A stretch of 64,000 nt of DNA from Gammaproteobacteria bacterium (lineage in GTDB: Bacteria; Pseudomonadota; Gammaproteobacteria; SZUA-152). Positions 42,446 to 51,716 of the stretch are shown one piece after another. The DNA lies in NCBI GenBank assembly GCA_029882975.1, contig JAOUJW010000003.1, positions 193,090 to 257,089 on the forward strand. The letters are read 5' to 3'. A program made the position numbers and the translations under genes. Under the pieces are notes generated by a model that worked only from the letters and a program-made list of their open reading frames with translations, searched no databases and was not told where the DNA came from. The stretch's first letter is position 1; each line of letters begins with the position of its first letter.

Positions 42446-44488
42446 ATGATTCCAGAAATAGGTCATTTCGCGTTAATCATCGCCCTGTGCGTTGCGATTG
42501 TGCAAGGAGTTGTCCCCTTGTTGGGAGCCCAATTGGGGATTCGCCCCTGGATGGCTTTGGCCAGGCCGGCGGCTCAAGGGCAACTGGTTTTTGTCTTGGT
42601 GGCCTTTATTTGTTTGATGATTGCTTTCATTTACAACGATTTTTCGGTCCAGTACGTGGCCATGCAATCCAACTCTCTACTGCCCATGATCTACCGGATT
42701 TCTGCAATTTGGGGTGGTCATGAAGGTTCCATGTTGTTGTGGGTTTTCATACTGGCGATCTGGACCTTTTGCGTATCCATATTCAGTAAAAATCTGCCGG
42801 ATGATATGGTCAGTCGGGTAATTGCCGTCATGGGTTTGGTTTCCGTCGGTTTTTATTTGTTTATACTGCTTACGTCAAATCCCTTTGATCGGTTACTGCC
42901 GGCTGCGGCTGATGGCCGAGATTTGAATCCCCTGTTACAGGACCCAGGTCTGATTATTCATCCGCCGATGCTGTATACCGGTTATGTAGGTTTTTCCGTT
43001 GCCTTTGCTTTTGCTCTGGCGGCATTATTGAGTGGGCGTATGGATGCTGCCTGGGCTCGTTGGTCTCGGCCCTGGACCACTGTTGCTTGGTTGTTTTTGA
43101 CCATGGGTATTGCATTGGGCAGTTGGTGGGCCTATTACGAGCTGGGCTGGGGCGGTTGGTGGTTTTGGGATCCGGTAGAAAATGCGTCTTTCATGCCCTG
43201 GATCGCCGGTACGGCGCTGGTGCATTCACTGGCGGTAACTGAGAAACGCGGTGGTTTTAAAAACTGGACGGTATTGTTGGCCATTACGGCTTTCTCCTTC
43301 AGTATACTCGGAACCTTCCTGGTTCGTTCCGGAGTATTAACATCCGTGCATGCCTTTGCGACGGACCCGGATCGCGGTGTTTTTATTCTTGGATTGCTGG
43401 GCATTACGGTGGTTACTTCACTGGTATTGTTTGCCCTCAGGGCGCCCAAAGTAGGCGTTGGTGGTCAATTTGACATGGTTTCGCGTGAGTCCATGTTATT
43501 GGTCAATAATGTCTTGTTGGTGGTGGCATTGGGTGTGGTCATGTTGGGAACTTTATTCCCCCTGGTTGTGGATGCCCTGGCCAACTACGGGATTATCCCG
43601 GAGAAAAATAAAATCTCTGTGGGCCCTCCCTATTTTAACCTCATGTTTCCCATCGTTCTGGCTCCGGCCATGTTTTTGATGGCTGTAGGGCCGATTACCC
43701 GCTGGAAAAAGGCTGAGCTGCCATCCTTGATGCAGCGCATGAAATGGGCAGCCGCTATCAGCGTGACCATGGCCATTATTGTTCCCTTTATCATGGGGGA
43801 ATCCAGTATCGTTCGGACCCTGGGTTTTCTGGCCGCTTTCTGGATTGCGGCCGGGGTGATTGTTGCCCTAACGGAGCGTGTAAAGAAAAGCAATGTGGAA
43901 GGAAATATTCTGGTAAAAATTGCGGCGCTGCCCAATTCCTTTTTGGGTATGTGTTCCGCTCATTTTGGGGTTTCAGTGTTTATCATTGGCGTCACTATGG
44001 TAAACAGTTATCAGGTGGAAAAAGATATGCGCATGGAAGTGGGGGACACGGTGACCATGGCCGGTTATACCTTCCAGTTTAATGGCGTGACCCAGGTAGC
44101 CGGACCCAACTACGATGCCCATCGTGGTGATGTTAAAGTTACCAAGAACGACAAAGTGGTCACTAACCTCTATCCGGAAAAACGTACTTACAAAGTACAG
44201 ACTATGCCCATGACTGAGGCGGCGATAGATACGGGTTTGACTCGGGATTTGTACGTATCTTTGGGTGAGCCGGTCAGCCGCGGCGCCTGGAGTGTGCGGG
44301 TGTACTACAAACCTTTTGTGGATTGGATCTGGGGAGGTTGCTTTATTATGGCCTTGGGTGGATTGTTGGCTGCTTCCGACCGTCGTTATCGCATCGTGAC
44401 TCGCAAGAAAGTGGCTCAAAAGACGAAGAGCGATGAGGCCGCCGCAGCAATCAATACCGGTAGCGAACCTGCTAAAGGGGAAGCGTAG
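42446..44488 (+). CDS. ccmF: Cytochrome c heme lyase subunit CcmF
   Basis: 680 residues with many membrane segments. HPPMLYTGYVG, the WWD motif GWGGWWFWDPVENASFMPW, and RSGVLTSVHAFA are conserved CcmF signatures with heme-ligating His. CcmF, with CcmH/I, ligates heme to CXXCH apocytochromes and reduces heme b. A 21-bp gap follows ccmE. Confidence 0.97.
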   Translation: MIPEIGHFALIIALCVAIVQGVVPLLGAQLGIRPWMALARPAAQGQLVFVLVAFICLMIAFIYNDFSVQYVAMQSNSLLPMIYRISAIWGGHEGSMLLWVFILAIWTFCVSIFSKNLPDDMVSRVIAVMGLVSVGFYLFILLTSNPFDRLLPAAADGRDLNPLLQDPGLIIHPPMLYTGYVGFSVAFAFALAALLSGRMDAAWARWSRPWTTVAWLFLTMGIALGSWWAYYELGWGGWWFWDPVENASFMPWIAGTALVHSLAVTEKRGGFKNWTVLLAITAFSFSILGTFLVRSGVLTSVHAFATDPDRGVFILGLLGITVVTSLVLFALRAPKVGVGGQFDMVSRESMLLVNNVLLVVALGVVMLGTLFPLVVDALANYGIIPEKNKISVGPPYFNLMFPIVLAPAMFLMAVGPITRWKKAELPSLMQRMKWAAAISVTMAIIVPFIMGESSIVRTLGFLAAFWIAAGVIVALTERVKKSNVEGNILVKIAALPNSFLGMCSAHFGVSVFIIGVTMVNSYQVEKDMRMEVGDTVTMAGYTFQFNGVTQVAGPNYDAHRGDVKVTKNDKVVTNLYPEKRTYKVQTMPMTEAAIDTGLTRDLYVSLGEPVSRGAWSVRVYYKPFVDWIWGGCFIMALGGLLAASDRRYRIVTRKKVAQKTKSDEAAAAINTGSEPAKGEA

Positions 44489-44491
44489 TAT

Positions 44492-45073
44492 ATGAAATTA
44501 AAGTATTTGATTCCCTTGATTGTGTTCGTTGTCATGTCCGTGTTCCTGTTTGTGGGTTTGTACATGAATCCAAAAATCGTGCGACCGGTCAATATTGACA
44601 AAGCTGCACCTGCGTTTGAATTGCAGAATCTGCATCAAATGACTGAAAAAGTTTCCAACAGTAGTTTGTTGGGCAAGGTATGGATGCTCAATGTATGGGC
44701 TTCCTGGTGTGTGGCATGTCGCCAGGAACATCCCTATTTGGTGGAATTGGCCAGAGCCGGTGATATTCCCCTGTACGGCCTGAACTACAAGGACGCCCCC
44801 AGTGATGGCAGGCGTTGGTTGGAGCAACATGGTAATCCTTATCTGATGAGTTTTGTGGATTACCAGGGTAACGTGGGTATTGATTATGGCGTCTACGGGG
44901 TTCCTGAAACCTTCATTATTGATAAAAAAGGTGTGATTCGGCACAAGGTGATCGGCCCTTTAAGCGGTAGGGAAATACGCACATGCGTGCGCCCTGTCGT
45001 TAAATATTTAGAACAAAATGAACTCGTTAATAATACAGTTCCCAGCGAGGTTACCAAGGAATGCTCAAAATAA
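44492..45073 (+). CDS. ccmG: Thiol:disulfide interchange protein CcmG/DsbE
   Basis: 193 residues. N-terminal anchor (LIPLIVFVVMSVFLFVGLY) then a thioredoxin domain. The active site is WASWCVACRQEHP with Cys73-Cys76, and GVYGVPETF contains the specific cis-Pro loop of DsbE. It reduces apocytochrome or CcmH disulfides in System I. Starts 4 bp after ccmF and overlaps ccmH by 13 bp. Confidence 0.95.
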   Translation: MKLKYLIPLIVFVVMSVFLFVGLYMNPKIVRPVNIDKAAPAFELQNLHQMTEKVSNSSLLGKVWMLNVWASWCVACRQEHPYLVELARAGDIPLYGLNYKDAPSDGRRWLEQHGNPYLMSFVDYQGNVGIDYGVYGVPETFIIDKKGVIRHKVIGPLSGREIRTCVRPVVKYLEQNELVNNTVPSEVTKECSK

Positions 45074-45576
45074 TAAGCAAAGCGCAATGTTATTGCATTA
45101 TCATTTTCCTGGGTGTTTGCGTACTACCGGCTCAGGCCAAAGAAGCAGCGTCTATGGCCGCAGATCCCGCCTTGGAGAAACAGGTGATGGAAATTTCTGA
45201 AGAATTGCGTTGTTTGGTGTGTCAGAACCAGACCATTGCCGAGTCGGATGCGGGTCTGGCTGTGGATCTGAAAAATCAGGTTAGAAATATGGTTTCGCAG
45301 GGTAAATCGCAGGATGAAATCGTGGATTATATGGTGGAGCGCTACGGTGACTTTGTCCGTTACCGTCCACCGGTGAAACCGGTTACCTATTTGCTTTGGG
45401 CCGGTCCGTTTATACTGCTGTTTGTTGGGGCATTGGTGTTATTCCTGACGTTGAAGGGCAGAAAGCAACAAGTAAAAGATACTCCCTTGTCCGATGAGGA
45501 ACAGGAGCGATTGCAGGCTATACTCGCCAAAAAAATGGGTGCCAACTCAGATGGCGGTGAAGAGGTTAAATCATGA
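45061..45576 (+). CDS. ccmH: Cytochrome c biogenesis protein CcmH (CcmL type)
   Basis: 171 residues. A signal segment, then LRCLVCQNQTIAESDA with the redox pair Cys51-Cys54, then a C-terminal membrane helix (LLWAGPFILLFVGALVLFL). It handles the apocytochrome CXXCH thiols with CcmG and CcmF. The E. coli CcmH fusion with CcmI is not present here; ccmI is the next separate gene, overlapping by ATGA. Confidence 0.95.
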   Translation: MLKIISKAQCYCIIIFLGVCVLPAQAKEAASMAADPALEKQVMEISEELRCLVCQNQTIAESDAGLAVDLKNQVRNMVSQGKSQDEIVDYMVERYGDFVRYRPPVKPVTYLLWAGPFILLFVGALVLFLTLKGRKQQVKDTPLSDEEQERLQAILAKKMGANSDGGEEVKS

Positions 45577-47300
45577 CGTTAACATTTATTGTAGTAGCAC
45601 TGTTATTGCTGGCGGCAGCACTACTGTTTCTAATTCCCCCAATGCTACAAAAGAACAATGATGCACCCAAGTTGGATCGGGACGAAATCAATGTGGAACT
45701 GTATAAAGATCAACTGGAGGAACTGCAGCGGGACTTGGACAGCGGTGTGCTCAGCGAAGATCAATTTGAAAAATCCAAACAAGATCTGGAAAGAACTTTA
45801 CTCGAAGATGTTAGTGGCGAGATATCAGTGGCTACTCCGGAACAGTACAAAGGTTTAGTGCAAAACGGCGTGCTGGCGGTAGCGGTGTTTGTGCCCTTGC
45901 TCAGTGTCATACTGTATTCTCAATTGGGTGGTGGTGACCATGCTTTTAACCCGGAAGCGGCTCGTAATACAGTAACAGCGGAAGGACATAAAGGGACTAT
46001 TGAGGACCAAATACGCCAACTACAGGAACACTTGCAAGGTGAGCCCGATGATGTGGAAGGTTGGGTGATGTTGGCGCGTTCTTACTATTTTATGAAGCAA
46101 TATCAGGCAGCCAGTGATGCGTTTGCCCGTGCCTCCTCTCTGACAGGGCAGGCAGACCCCAATATGTTGGCAGACTATGCGGATGCTTTGGCGATGGCCA
46201 ACGGCAGAACCTTAATGGGGCAGCCTTATGATCTGGTAAAAAAGGCATTAGAGGTGCAACCCAATCACCAAAAAGCGTTGTGGTTAGCCGCTTCGGCTAC
46301 CATGGAAAGTAAAGATTACAAAACCAGCTTGGGGTATTGGACAACTTTGCTACGCCTATTTCCTAAGGGCAGTAAAGAATATAACCAGATGCTGCGAAAC
46401 ATCGGCGAAGTGAAACAGTTAGCCGGTGAAGAGATCGAGCCTGAGTTATTAGAGGAAATGCGCGTCGCTCAGCAAATGGAAGAGCAGGGTATGGTGACTG
46501 ATGCTGCCTCGCAAACTTCGGGCGGTGGAGCTGGTGTATCCGGTGAAGTGGTTCTGGATCCAGGTTTTAGTGCAAAAGTCAGTCCCGGTGATACTTTATT
46601 CATCTATGCCATAGCTGCCAACGGACCACGAATGCCTTTGGCGATTGTCCGTAAAACAGCAGCTGATTTACCTTTTAAGTTTGTGTTGAACGATTCGAAT
46701 GCCATGGATCCGTCCATGACTATCTCCAAGTTCCCCGAGATTGTATTAATTGCGCGAGTCACCAAGAGCGCAGACGCAATGCGACAGGCCGGTGATCTAT
46801 ACGGTACAACTGCGCCGATAAAAACCGGTTCGCAGGATTTGAAAATTGTCATCGATAAAATCATTCCGGAAGATGCAGCGGCCGCATCGCCTGGAGGAAT
46901 GAGTACCCAATCTTCCCCCGCCGCAGCTGCTGCTACTGCTCCCGGGAGCAACAGCAACGCCAAGGTGACAGGTACAATTTCCCTGGATTCCAGTTTAAGT
47001 GCTCGTGTCTCACCGCAGGATACCGTATTTGTATTTGCGCGCGCGGCCAATGGACCTCGAATGCCACTTGCCATTATTCGCAAACAGGTGAAGGATTTGC
47101 CCATTGCATTTTCCTTGGATGATTCCATGGCCATGAATCCCAGCATGAGTTTGTCTAAGTTTTCAGATGTCATCGTGACGGCGCGAATCTCTAAAACCGG
47201 TGATGCCATGCCTAAAAGCGGTGACCTAAAGGGTTCCAGTTCAGTTATAAAAGTGGGTGCTGAAGGTTTAAAAATTATAATAGACAGCGCGGTACCGTAA
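45573..47300 (+). CDS. ccmI: Cytochrome c biogenesis protein CcmI with duplicated C-terminal domain
   Basis: 575 residues. Two N-terminal membrane helices flank a cytoplasmic Leu-zipper-like loop (about 30-85). TPRs (about 150-290) bind the C-terminus of apocytochrome c. Then come two copies of a C-terminal domain at about residues 317-430 and 463-575. Each contains SP.DT.FI/VFA, ANGPRMPLAI, NP/DPSM and a LKIxID ending. Many CcmI proteins have one such domain; two is unusual. It closes the ccmABCDEFGHI block; about 60 bp later comes a cytochrome gene. Confidence 0.92.
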   Translation: MTLTFIVVALLLLAAALLFLIPPMLQKNNDAPKLDRDEINVELYKDQLEELQRDLDSGVLSEDQFEKSKQDLERTLLEDVSGEISVATPEQYKGLVQNGVLAVAVFVPLLSVILYSQLGGGDHAFNPEAARNTVTAEGHKGTIEDQIRQLQEHLQGEPDDVEGWVMLARSYYFMKQYQAASDAFARASSLTGQADPNMLADYADALAMANGRTLMGQPYDLVKKALEVQPNHQKALWLAASATMESKDYKTSLGYWTTLLRLFPKGSKEYNQMLRNIGEVKQLAGEEIEPELLEEMRVAQQMEEQGMVTDAASQTSGGGAGVSGEVVLDPGFSAKVSPGDTLFIYAIAANGPRMPLAIVRKTAADLPFKFVLNDSNAMDPSMTISKFPEIVLIARVTKSADAMRQAGDLYGTTAPIKTGSQDLKIVIDKIIPEDAAAASPGGMSTQSSPAAAAATAPGSNSNAKVTGTISLDSSLSARVSPQDTVFVFARAANGPRMPLAIIRKQVKDLPIAFSLDDSMAMNPSMSLSKFSDVIVTARISKTGDAMPKSGDLKGSSSVIKVGAEGLKIIIDSAVP

Positions 47301-47388
47301 AATAAGAACAAATAACATAGTAATAACAGTAACGCGACGTTAGAGGTTAAAGTTAAAGGTTTTGCAAAAACACGGGGAGGTTATCCGT

Positions 47389-47700
47389 ATGAGACTGCTA
47401 TCCGGGAAAGGGTGTCTTGGGTTTGTTCTGTTCAGTTGGTCTCTTGTGTGTGTGGCGGGTGATCCGTTTATCGGTAACCAGATTTACAACGAGCATTGTG
47501 CCAGTTGTCACGGTTCAAGCGGCAAGGCGAATATTGCCGGTACTCCGGATTTTGCGGGAAATCCCATGTTGCTGGCCAAGCCGGATCTGCAGCTGCGTGA
47601 CACCATTGCCAGCGGCAGAAATCTGATGCCGGCTTTCGTGGGAATTCTAAAAGAAAAACAAATGATGGATGTTATTGCGTATATAAGGACGTTTCATTGA
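47389..47700 (+). CDS. Small monoheme class I cytochrome c
   Basis: 103 residues from ATG 47389, with a strong GGGGAGG site; an upstream TTG at 47362 is less likely. Signal peptide (GFVLFSWSLVCVA). One heme site CASCH at about residue 41, and a likely Met ligand in NLMPAF. C-terminal QMMDVIAYIRTF helix is typical of class I. It could feed the multihemes or act with the propeller gene next to it, whose ATG overlaps its stop codon (TGATG). Confidence 0.9.
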   Translation: MRLLSGKGCLGFVLFSWSLVCVAGDPFIGNQIYNEHCASCHGSSGKANIAGTPDFAGNPMLLAKPDLQLRDTIASGRNLMPAFVGILKEKQMMDVIAYIRTFH

Positions 47701-48872
47701 TGGGTGAGTGTTTGTATAGACTGCGACAGCAGTTGACTTTTATTTCCGTTGTTATCGCCGTCACGGCGTGTTCAGATTCAAAACAAAACCAGGATACGGG
47801 TCAAACTGACCAAAATGCCACGGTTTCTCAAGCCGTACAGGCTCCGGAACAAGCCCCCCAATTGGTATCCAAGCCGGTCGCTGTAGGCGGATTCAAAGTG
47901 GTGGAGTCCTTCAATGTGGGTGAGAACGTGTATGTGCGTTCCATGGCCATCGACTCGAAGAAAAGCGCCCTTTGGGTGGGGACGTCCCTGGGGGTGCTGG
48001 AAGTGGATTTGAAAAGCCGAAATATGCTGGGTACTTATACCCGAACCCATGGTTTGGCCAATGAATATGTTTTCGGAATGATGGTGGATAGTCAGGGCAA
48101 GAAATGGTTCGGTACTAACGGTGGTGGTATCACCACTAAAAAAGACCAGATTTGGAAAACTTATTTTCCCATGCACGGTTTGGCAGATTACTGGGTATAT
48201 TCCTTTGCTGAACAGAAAAATGGCGATATCTGGGTCGGAACCTGGGCTGGGTTGAGTCAATTCAATCCCAAATCCGGAAAATTTCATACCTACCTTACCG
48301 AGCTGGTGAACGAATGGGTATACGGTCTGGACGTGGACTCCAAAGACCGGGTGTGGATTGGCACCGAAGGTGGCATTAATCGATTCGATGGAAAAACCTG
48401 GGCGGTTTGGACGCATAAAGACGGTTTGGGGGCGGCCAACAAGGACAATCTGCCCTTGAGTGATAATACCGGCTTAGGCACACGAGCCCGTCACGATTTA
48501 AACGTTACCGCCCAGGGTATGCCGACCTACAATCCTAATTATGTGTTTAGCTTGGCAGTGGCGAAAAACGACGTTGTATGGGCCGGCACCTGGGGTGGTG
48601 GAGTCAGTCGCTTTGATGGTAAGCAATGGCAGAATTTCACCAAGGAGCAAGGTGTTGCCGGTAACATCATTTACAGTGTTGCTGAAGGCAATGGTGGTGA
48701 TATGTGGTTTGGTACCAATGAAGGCTTATCTCGTTATGACGGTAAGAATTGGTATAATTTTACTCGCAAGGAAGGTCTGCTCGATAATAATATTTATGCT
48801 ATTGCCGTTACCGGGAATAATGAGGTTTGGGTAGGAAGCAAGTCTGGAGTTATGTTGTTGGTGCAGCAGTAA
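47700..48872 (+). CDS. reg_prop beta-propeller lipoprotein
   Basis: About 390 residues from the ATG at 47700, overlapping the cytochrome stop. Lipobox VTAC in FISVVIAVTACSDS. Blades of the two-component-regulator-propeller type: LWVGTSLGVLEVD, KWFGTNGGG, DIWVGTWAGLSQF, RVWIGTEGGINRFDG, VVWAGTWGGGVSRFDG, DMWFGTNEGLSRYDG and EVWVGSKSGV, so seven blades. These repeats normally form the sensing part of large hybrid kinases, but here they stand alone in a lipoprotein. The copy at 48919 is a paralog with the same insertion near blade 5. Confidence 0.85.
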   Translation: MGECLYRLRQQLTFISVVIAVTACSDSKQNQDTGQTDQNATVSQAVQAPEQAPQLVSKPVAVGGFKVVESFNVGENVYVRSMAIDSKKSALWVGTSLGVLEVDLKSRNMLGTYTRTHGLANEYVFGMMVDSQGKKWFGTNGGGITTKKDQIWKTYFPMHGLADYWVYSFAEQKNGDIWVGTWAGLSQFNPKSGKFHTYLTELVNEWVYGLDVDSKDRVWIGTEGGINRFDGKTWAVWTHKDGLGAANKDNLPLSDNTGLGTRARHDLNVTAQGMPTYNPNYVFSLAVAKNDVVWAGTWGGGVSRFDGKQWQNFTKEQGVAGNIIYSVAEGNGGDMWFGTNEGLSRYDGKNWYNFTRKEGLLDNNIYAIAVTGNNEVWVGSKSGVMLLVQQ

Positions 48873-48918
48873 TTCAGGCGTAGCGTTATCGGGTGTCGTG
48901 TTAGATGGGAGAGGAACA

Positions 48919-50157
48919 GTGAATATAAATACAAAAGCTTTGGCCGCATTATTGATTTTGGTGGGAGGTGCCATCGTGGCGGCTTATACCATAGGTATGA
49001 AGCAGGGAGGCAAGCCGGCGACAGCACAATCTTCGATGGATTCTACAGAAGTCTCGGTGGAGCAGGCGCAGCAGCAACCGAAAAACCTGTTTCCGAATGA
49101 TCAGGCCAATGCAGAAGCTCGTTTTACCCATTTTCGTGTGGGCAATCGTAATGTTAAAGGCATGGTCGCCGATGGTAATGAAGTGTGGGTAGGTACTTCC
49201 GGCGGTGCGATTCGTTATGATCTAAACAAAGAAAACTACAAATTGTATGATGTCAAAAATGGTAGTTTAATTTCCAATGGCGTGTTTCACTTAAGTAAGG
49301 TTCGCGACAAAATCATGGTAGGAACCTATGGTGGTGGCATGTCTGTGTATGACCCCAAAGCGGATTCCTGGAAAAATTATAATATCCCTGATGGTTTGGC
49401 CGACCAGTTTGTTTACGATATCGATGAAGATGAGCAGGGTAATTACTGGATCGCAACCTGGTCCGGAGTTAATTTTGTTCCCGGAGGTAAAATGGAGGAT
49501 AGCAAAGGCTGGAAAACCTTTACCGTTGAGAACACTAAGGGTGGTTTGCCCAACGATTGGGTTTACGGTGTGGAAGTGGGACGAAACGGGGATGTTTGGT
49601 TTGCAACGGAAGGTGGTTTAGCACGATTTGATAAACACCAAAAGTGGACCAATTGGCAGCACGACAAATCAGGCAACGGCTTGGGCGCCGCCTACGAAAA
49701 AGTAAAAGATGATATCGCATTTTCTAACGATCCAGCCAAAGCCTCCAAACATCATGCAACTCAAAAAGCGCAGCAGGGACTGGATACCGTAAAAGTGGGT
49801 TATAACCCCAACTATATTGTTTCCATGATTGTCGATACAGATGGTGCCGTATGGTGTGGTACTTGGGGGGCCGGTCTCTCCCGCTTTGATGGCAAAACCT
49901 GGACGACCTATACAACCAAAGAAGGGTTGCCGGGAAATCATGTGTTTATGTTAAAGAATTCCAAAAAGGGGCGTTTTTGGATCGGTACCAACAAAGGATT
50001 AGCGCGATTTAATCAAGACGGTAAAAGCTTTTCGGTTATGAATCAAAAAAGCGGCCTGTACGCGGATAATGTCTTTTCTATGGCCGAAGCGGCTGATGGC
50101 AGTTTATGGGTGGGAAGTTTTGGAGGCGTAGCTCGTCTAAGCAACCTAAAGCTATAA
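48919..50157 (+). CDS. Membrane-anchored reg_prop beta-propeller protein
   Basis: About 412 residues from GTG 48919 with GGAGAGGAA just upstream; a GTG at 48898 is a longer alternative. One N-terminal anchor (ALAALLILVGGAIVAAYTIG) without lipobox, so an inner-membrane protein with a periplasmic propeller. Blades: EVWVGTSGGAIRYD, IMVGTYGGGMSVYD, YWIATWSGVNFV, DVWFATEGGLARFD, AVWCGTWGAGLSRFDG, FWIGTNKGLARFN, LWVGSFGGVARL. Paralog of 47700. Kinase, receiver and Y_Y_Y domains are absent. May present a ligand or scaffold to the kinase at 51717 or to cytochromes. Confidence 0.85.
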   Translation: MNINTKALAALLILVGGAIVAAYTIGMKQGGKPATAQSSMDSTEVSVEQAQQQPKNLFPNDQANAEARFTHFRVGNRNVKGMVADGNEVWVGTSGGAIRYDLNKENYKLYDVKNGSLISNGVFHLSKVRDKIMVGTYGGGMSVYDPKADSWKNYNIPDGLADQFVYDIDEDEQGNYWIATWSGVNFVPGGKMEDSKGWKTFTVENTKGGLPNDWVYGVEVGRNGDVWFATEGGLARFDKHQKWTNWQHDKSGNGLGAAYEKVKDDIAFSNDPAKASKHHATQKAQQGLDTVKVGYNPNYIVSMIVDTDGAVWCGTWGAGLSRFDGKTWTTYTTKEGLPGNHVFMLKNSKKGRFWIGTNKGLARFNQDGKSFSVMNQKSGLYADNVFSMAEAADGSLWVGSFGGVARLSNLKL

Positions 50158-50177
50158 AGGTAGTTAGCTGTTTTCTA

Positions 50178-50216
50178 AAAACCCCGTTCTGATCAAGAAG
50201 CGGGGTTTTGTCTTTT
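50178..50216 (+). terminator. Rho-independent terminator after the second reg_prop gene
   Basis: AAAACCCCG (50178-50186) pairs with CGGGGTTTT (50201-50209), followed by GTCTTTT. Confidence 0.85.
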
Positions 50217-50247
50217 AGGAATACAACAAAGTGTGGGGAGGTGCATA

Positions 50248-51624
50248 GTGGGACAATTGCTTCGACCGTCATATCGGAAGTTTTGCGGTATGCTGATGGT
50301 TGGTCTGGTGTTTCTAGGGGCTTGTTCCGGGAAAGAAAATCCGGATAAGGCTTCATCCCAGCCTGCTGTGTCGACGCAGTGGATTGCCGGCTGGAAAACA
50401 ACACACTCATTGATGGGGCCTCGGTCAGGGGCCGCCACGGCTGTTCACAATAGTTTCATTTATATCATGGGCGGTGTGGATGGTCGCGATTTTGTACCTT
50501 ATACCGAATTTGCCAAAATCAATGCAGACGGCAGTCTCGGCCCATGGCAGCGTGGACCGGATTTGCTGGAAGAAAGAGGCTTCGTTGAGGCCGCCGTGCA
50601 CAAGGGATATATCTATGTCGTTGGTGGTGGAAACGGTCCCAATGGACAGAATTTGTTGCAAAGTGTAGAGCGAGCCAAAATCAATACCGATGGCAGTTTA
50701 CAAGGGTGGGAGCTGCAAAAAAACGCCATGGTAACTCCGCGACGATGTTCCAAAGTGTTTACCGTGGGAGACTATCTGTATTCCTTAGGAGGTTTTGCCG
50801 GCACCTTACTGAACACGGTGGAGCGCGCTGGAATCGGTGTTGATGGACATTTAGGTCCCTGGGAGATCGAAACGGATATGTTAACATTGCCACGTTATGT
50901 TAATGCGGCAAAACAGTTCAACGGGTTTGCCTACGCGATTGGCGGTCATGATCAGAATAAAGGGGTGGGAATTCCTGACGTGGAAATCGCCCAACCAAAT
51001 AGAACCGCAGGGGGGACCGGTGTGTGGCGTGCCACCACTTCCATGCAAGTGGGGCGGTATGGATTGAGTAGTGCGGCGTACAAGGGGCGACTTTATGCGT
51101 TGGGGGGGCTTTCCGGTTTGGAATATCTTACCAGCGTGGAAACAGTATCTGTTAATGCTGATGGGACTTTGTCAAAATGGCGTTTTACCTCTGATTTGGC
51201 GCAGCCCAGGGCTATGTTTAGCGCTGTTGTTTACAAAGATTGGATCTATGTCATCGGCGGGACCAACCAGGACGGTTACTTAAACAGCGTGGAATTTGCA
51301 GACTTTAACTCCGAAGGCGATATCGGGTTTATGGGAACTGCCGAGCAGGCCCGACAACACCAAGCGGCGAAACAACAAACCAAACTGGCCGTTGCCTTAC
51401 CAAATCAGGGAGTGGTGGTTCATGTGCAACATGCCTCAATGTACACCTATCTCAACGTGCAAGGTAATTTGGGTGATGTGTGGTTGGCCGGACCCCGAAT
51501 GGACATAAAGCCGGGAGAAAAGGTGCAGTTTAGTAAAGGTGTAACCATGAGCAATTTTTATAGCAAGGAATTGCAGCAACAATTTCCCATGATCCTCTTT
51601 GTCGGTAAAATCGAAAAAATGTAA
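50248..51624 (+). CDS. Kelch beta-propeller lipoprotein with NrfJ-like C-terminal domain
   Basis: About 458 residues from GTG 50248 with GGGGAGG 6 nt upstream (a GTG at 50233 overlaps that site). Lipobox LGAC. Kelch blades repeat the pattern GG...N.VE.A.I..DG.LG.W, for example FIYIMGGVDG, YIYVVGGGNG, YLYSLGGFAG, FAYAIGGHDQ, RLYALGGLSG and WIYVIGGTNQ, so six blades. Residues about 388-458 form a small domain (VVHVQHASMYTYLNVQG, then NFYSKELQQQFPMILFVGKI) resembling NrfJ-like proteins from nitrite-reductase and cytochrome loci. The specific task is unknown. Confidence 0.82.
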   Translation: MGQLLRPSYRKFCGMLMVGLVFLGACSGKENPDKASSQPAVSTQWIAGWKTTHSLMGPRSGAATAVHNSFIYIMGGVDGRDFVPYTEFAKINADGSLGPWQRGPDLLEERGFVEAAVHKGYIYVVGGGNGPNGQNLLQSVERAKINTDGSLQGWELQKNAMVTPRRCSKVFTVGDYLYSLGGFAGTLLNTVERAGIGVDGHLGPWEIETDMLTLPRYVNAAKQFNGFAYAIGGHDQNKGVGIPDVEIAQPNRTAGGTGVWRATTSMQVGRYGLSSAAYKGRLYALGGLSGLEYLTSVETVSVNADGTLSKWRFTSDLAQPRAMFSAVVYKDWIYVIGGTNQDGYLNSVEFADFNSEGDIGFMGTAEQARQHQAAKQQTKLAVALPNQGVVVHVQHASMYTYLNVQGNLGDVWLAGPRMDIKPGEKVQFSKGVTMSNFYSKELQQQFPMILFVGKIEKM

Positions 51625-51716
51625 ATGTTATGTATCCATTATTAATTGACAAAAGTTTTACAAAGTGAATTCATTCTAACGACGATAGAATTTCCGTAGC
51701 TATTAGAGATTTGAAA

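Noticed and set aside
46604-47311. Long 235-codon antisense frame within ccmI
   Set aside because: Mirror of the repeated domain coding; no start signal or family; ccmI is clear on the plus strand.
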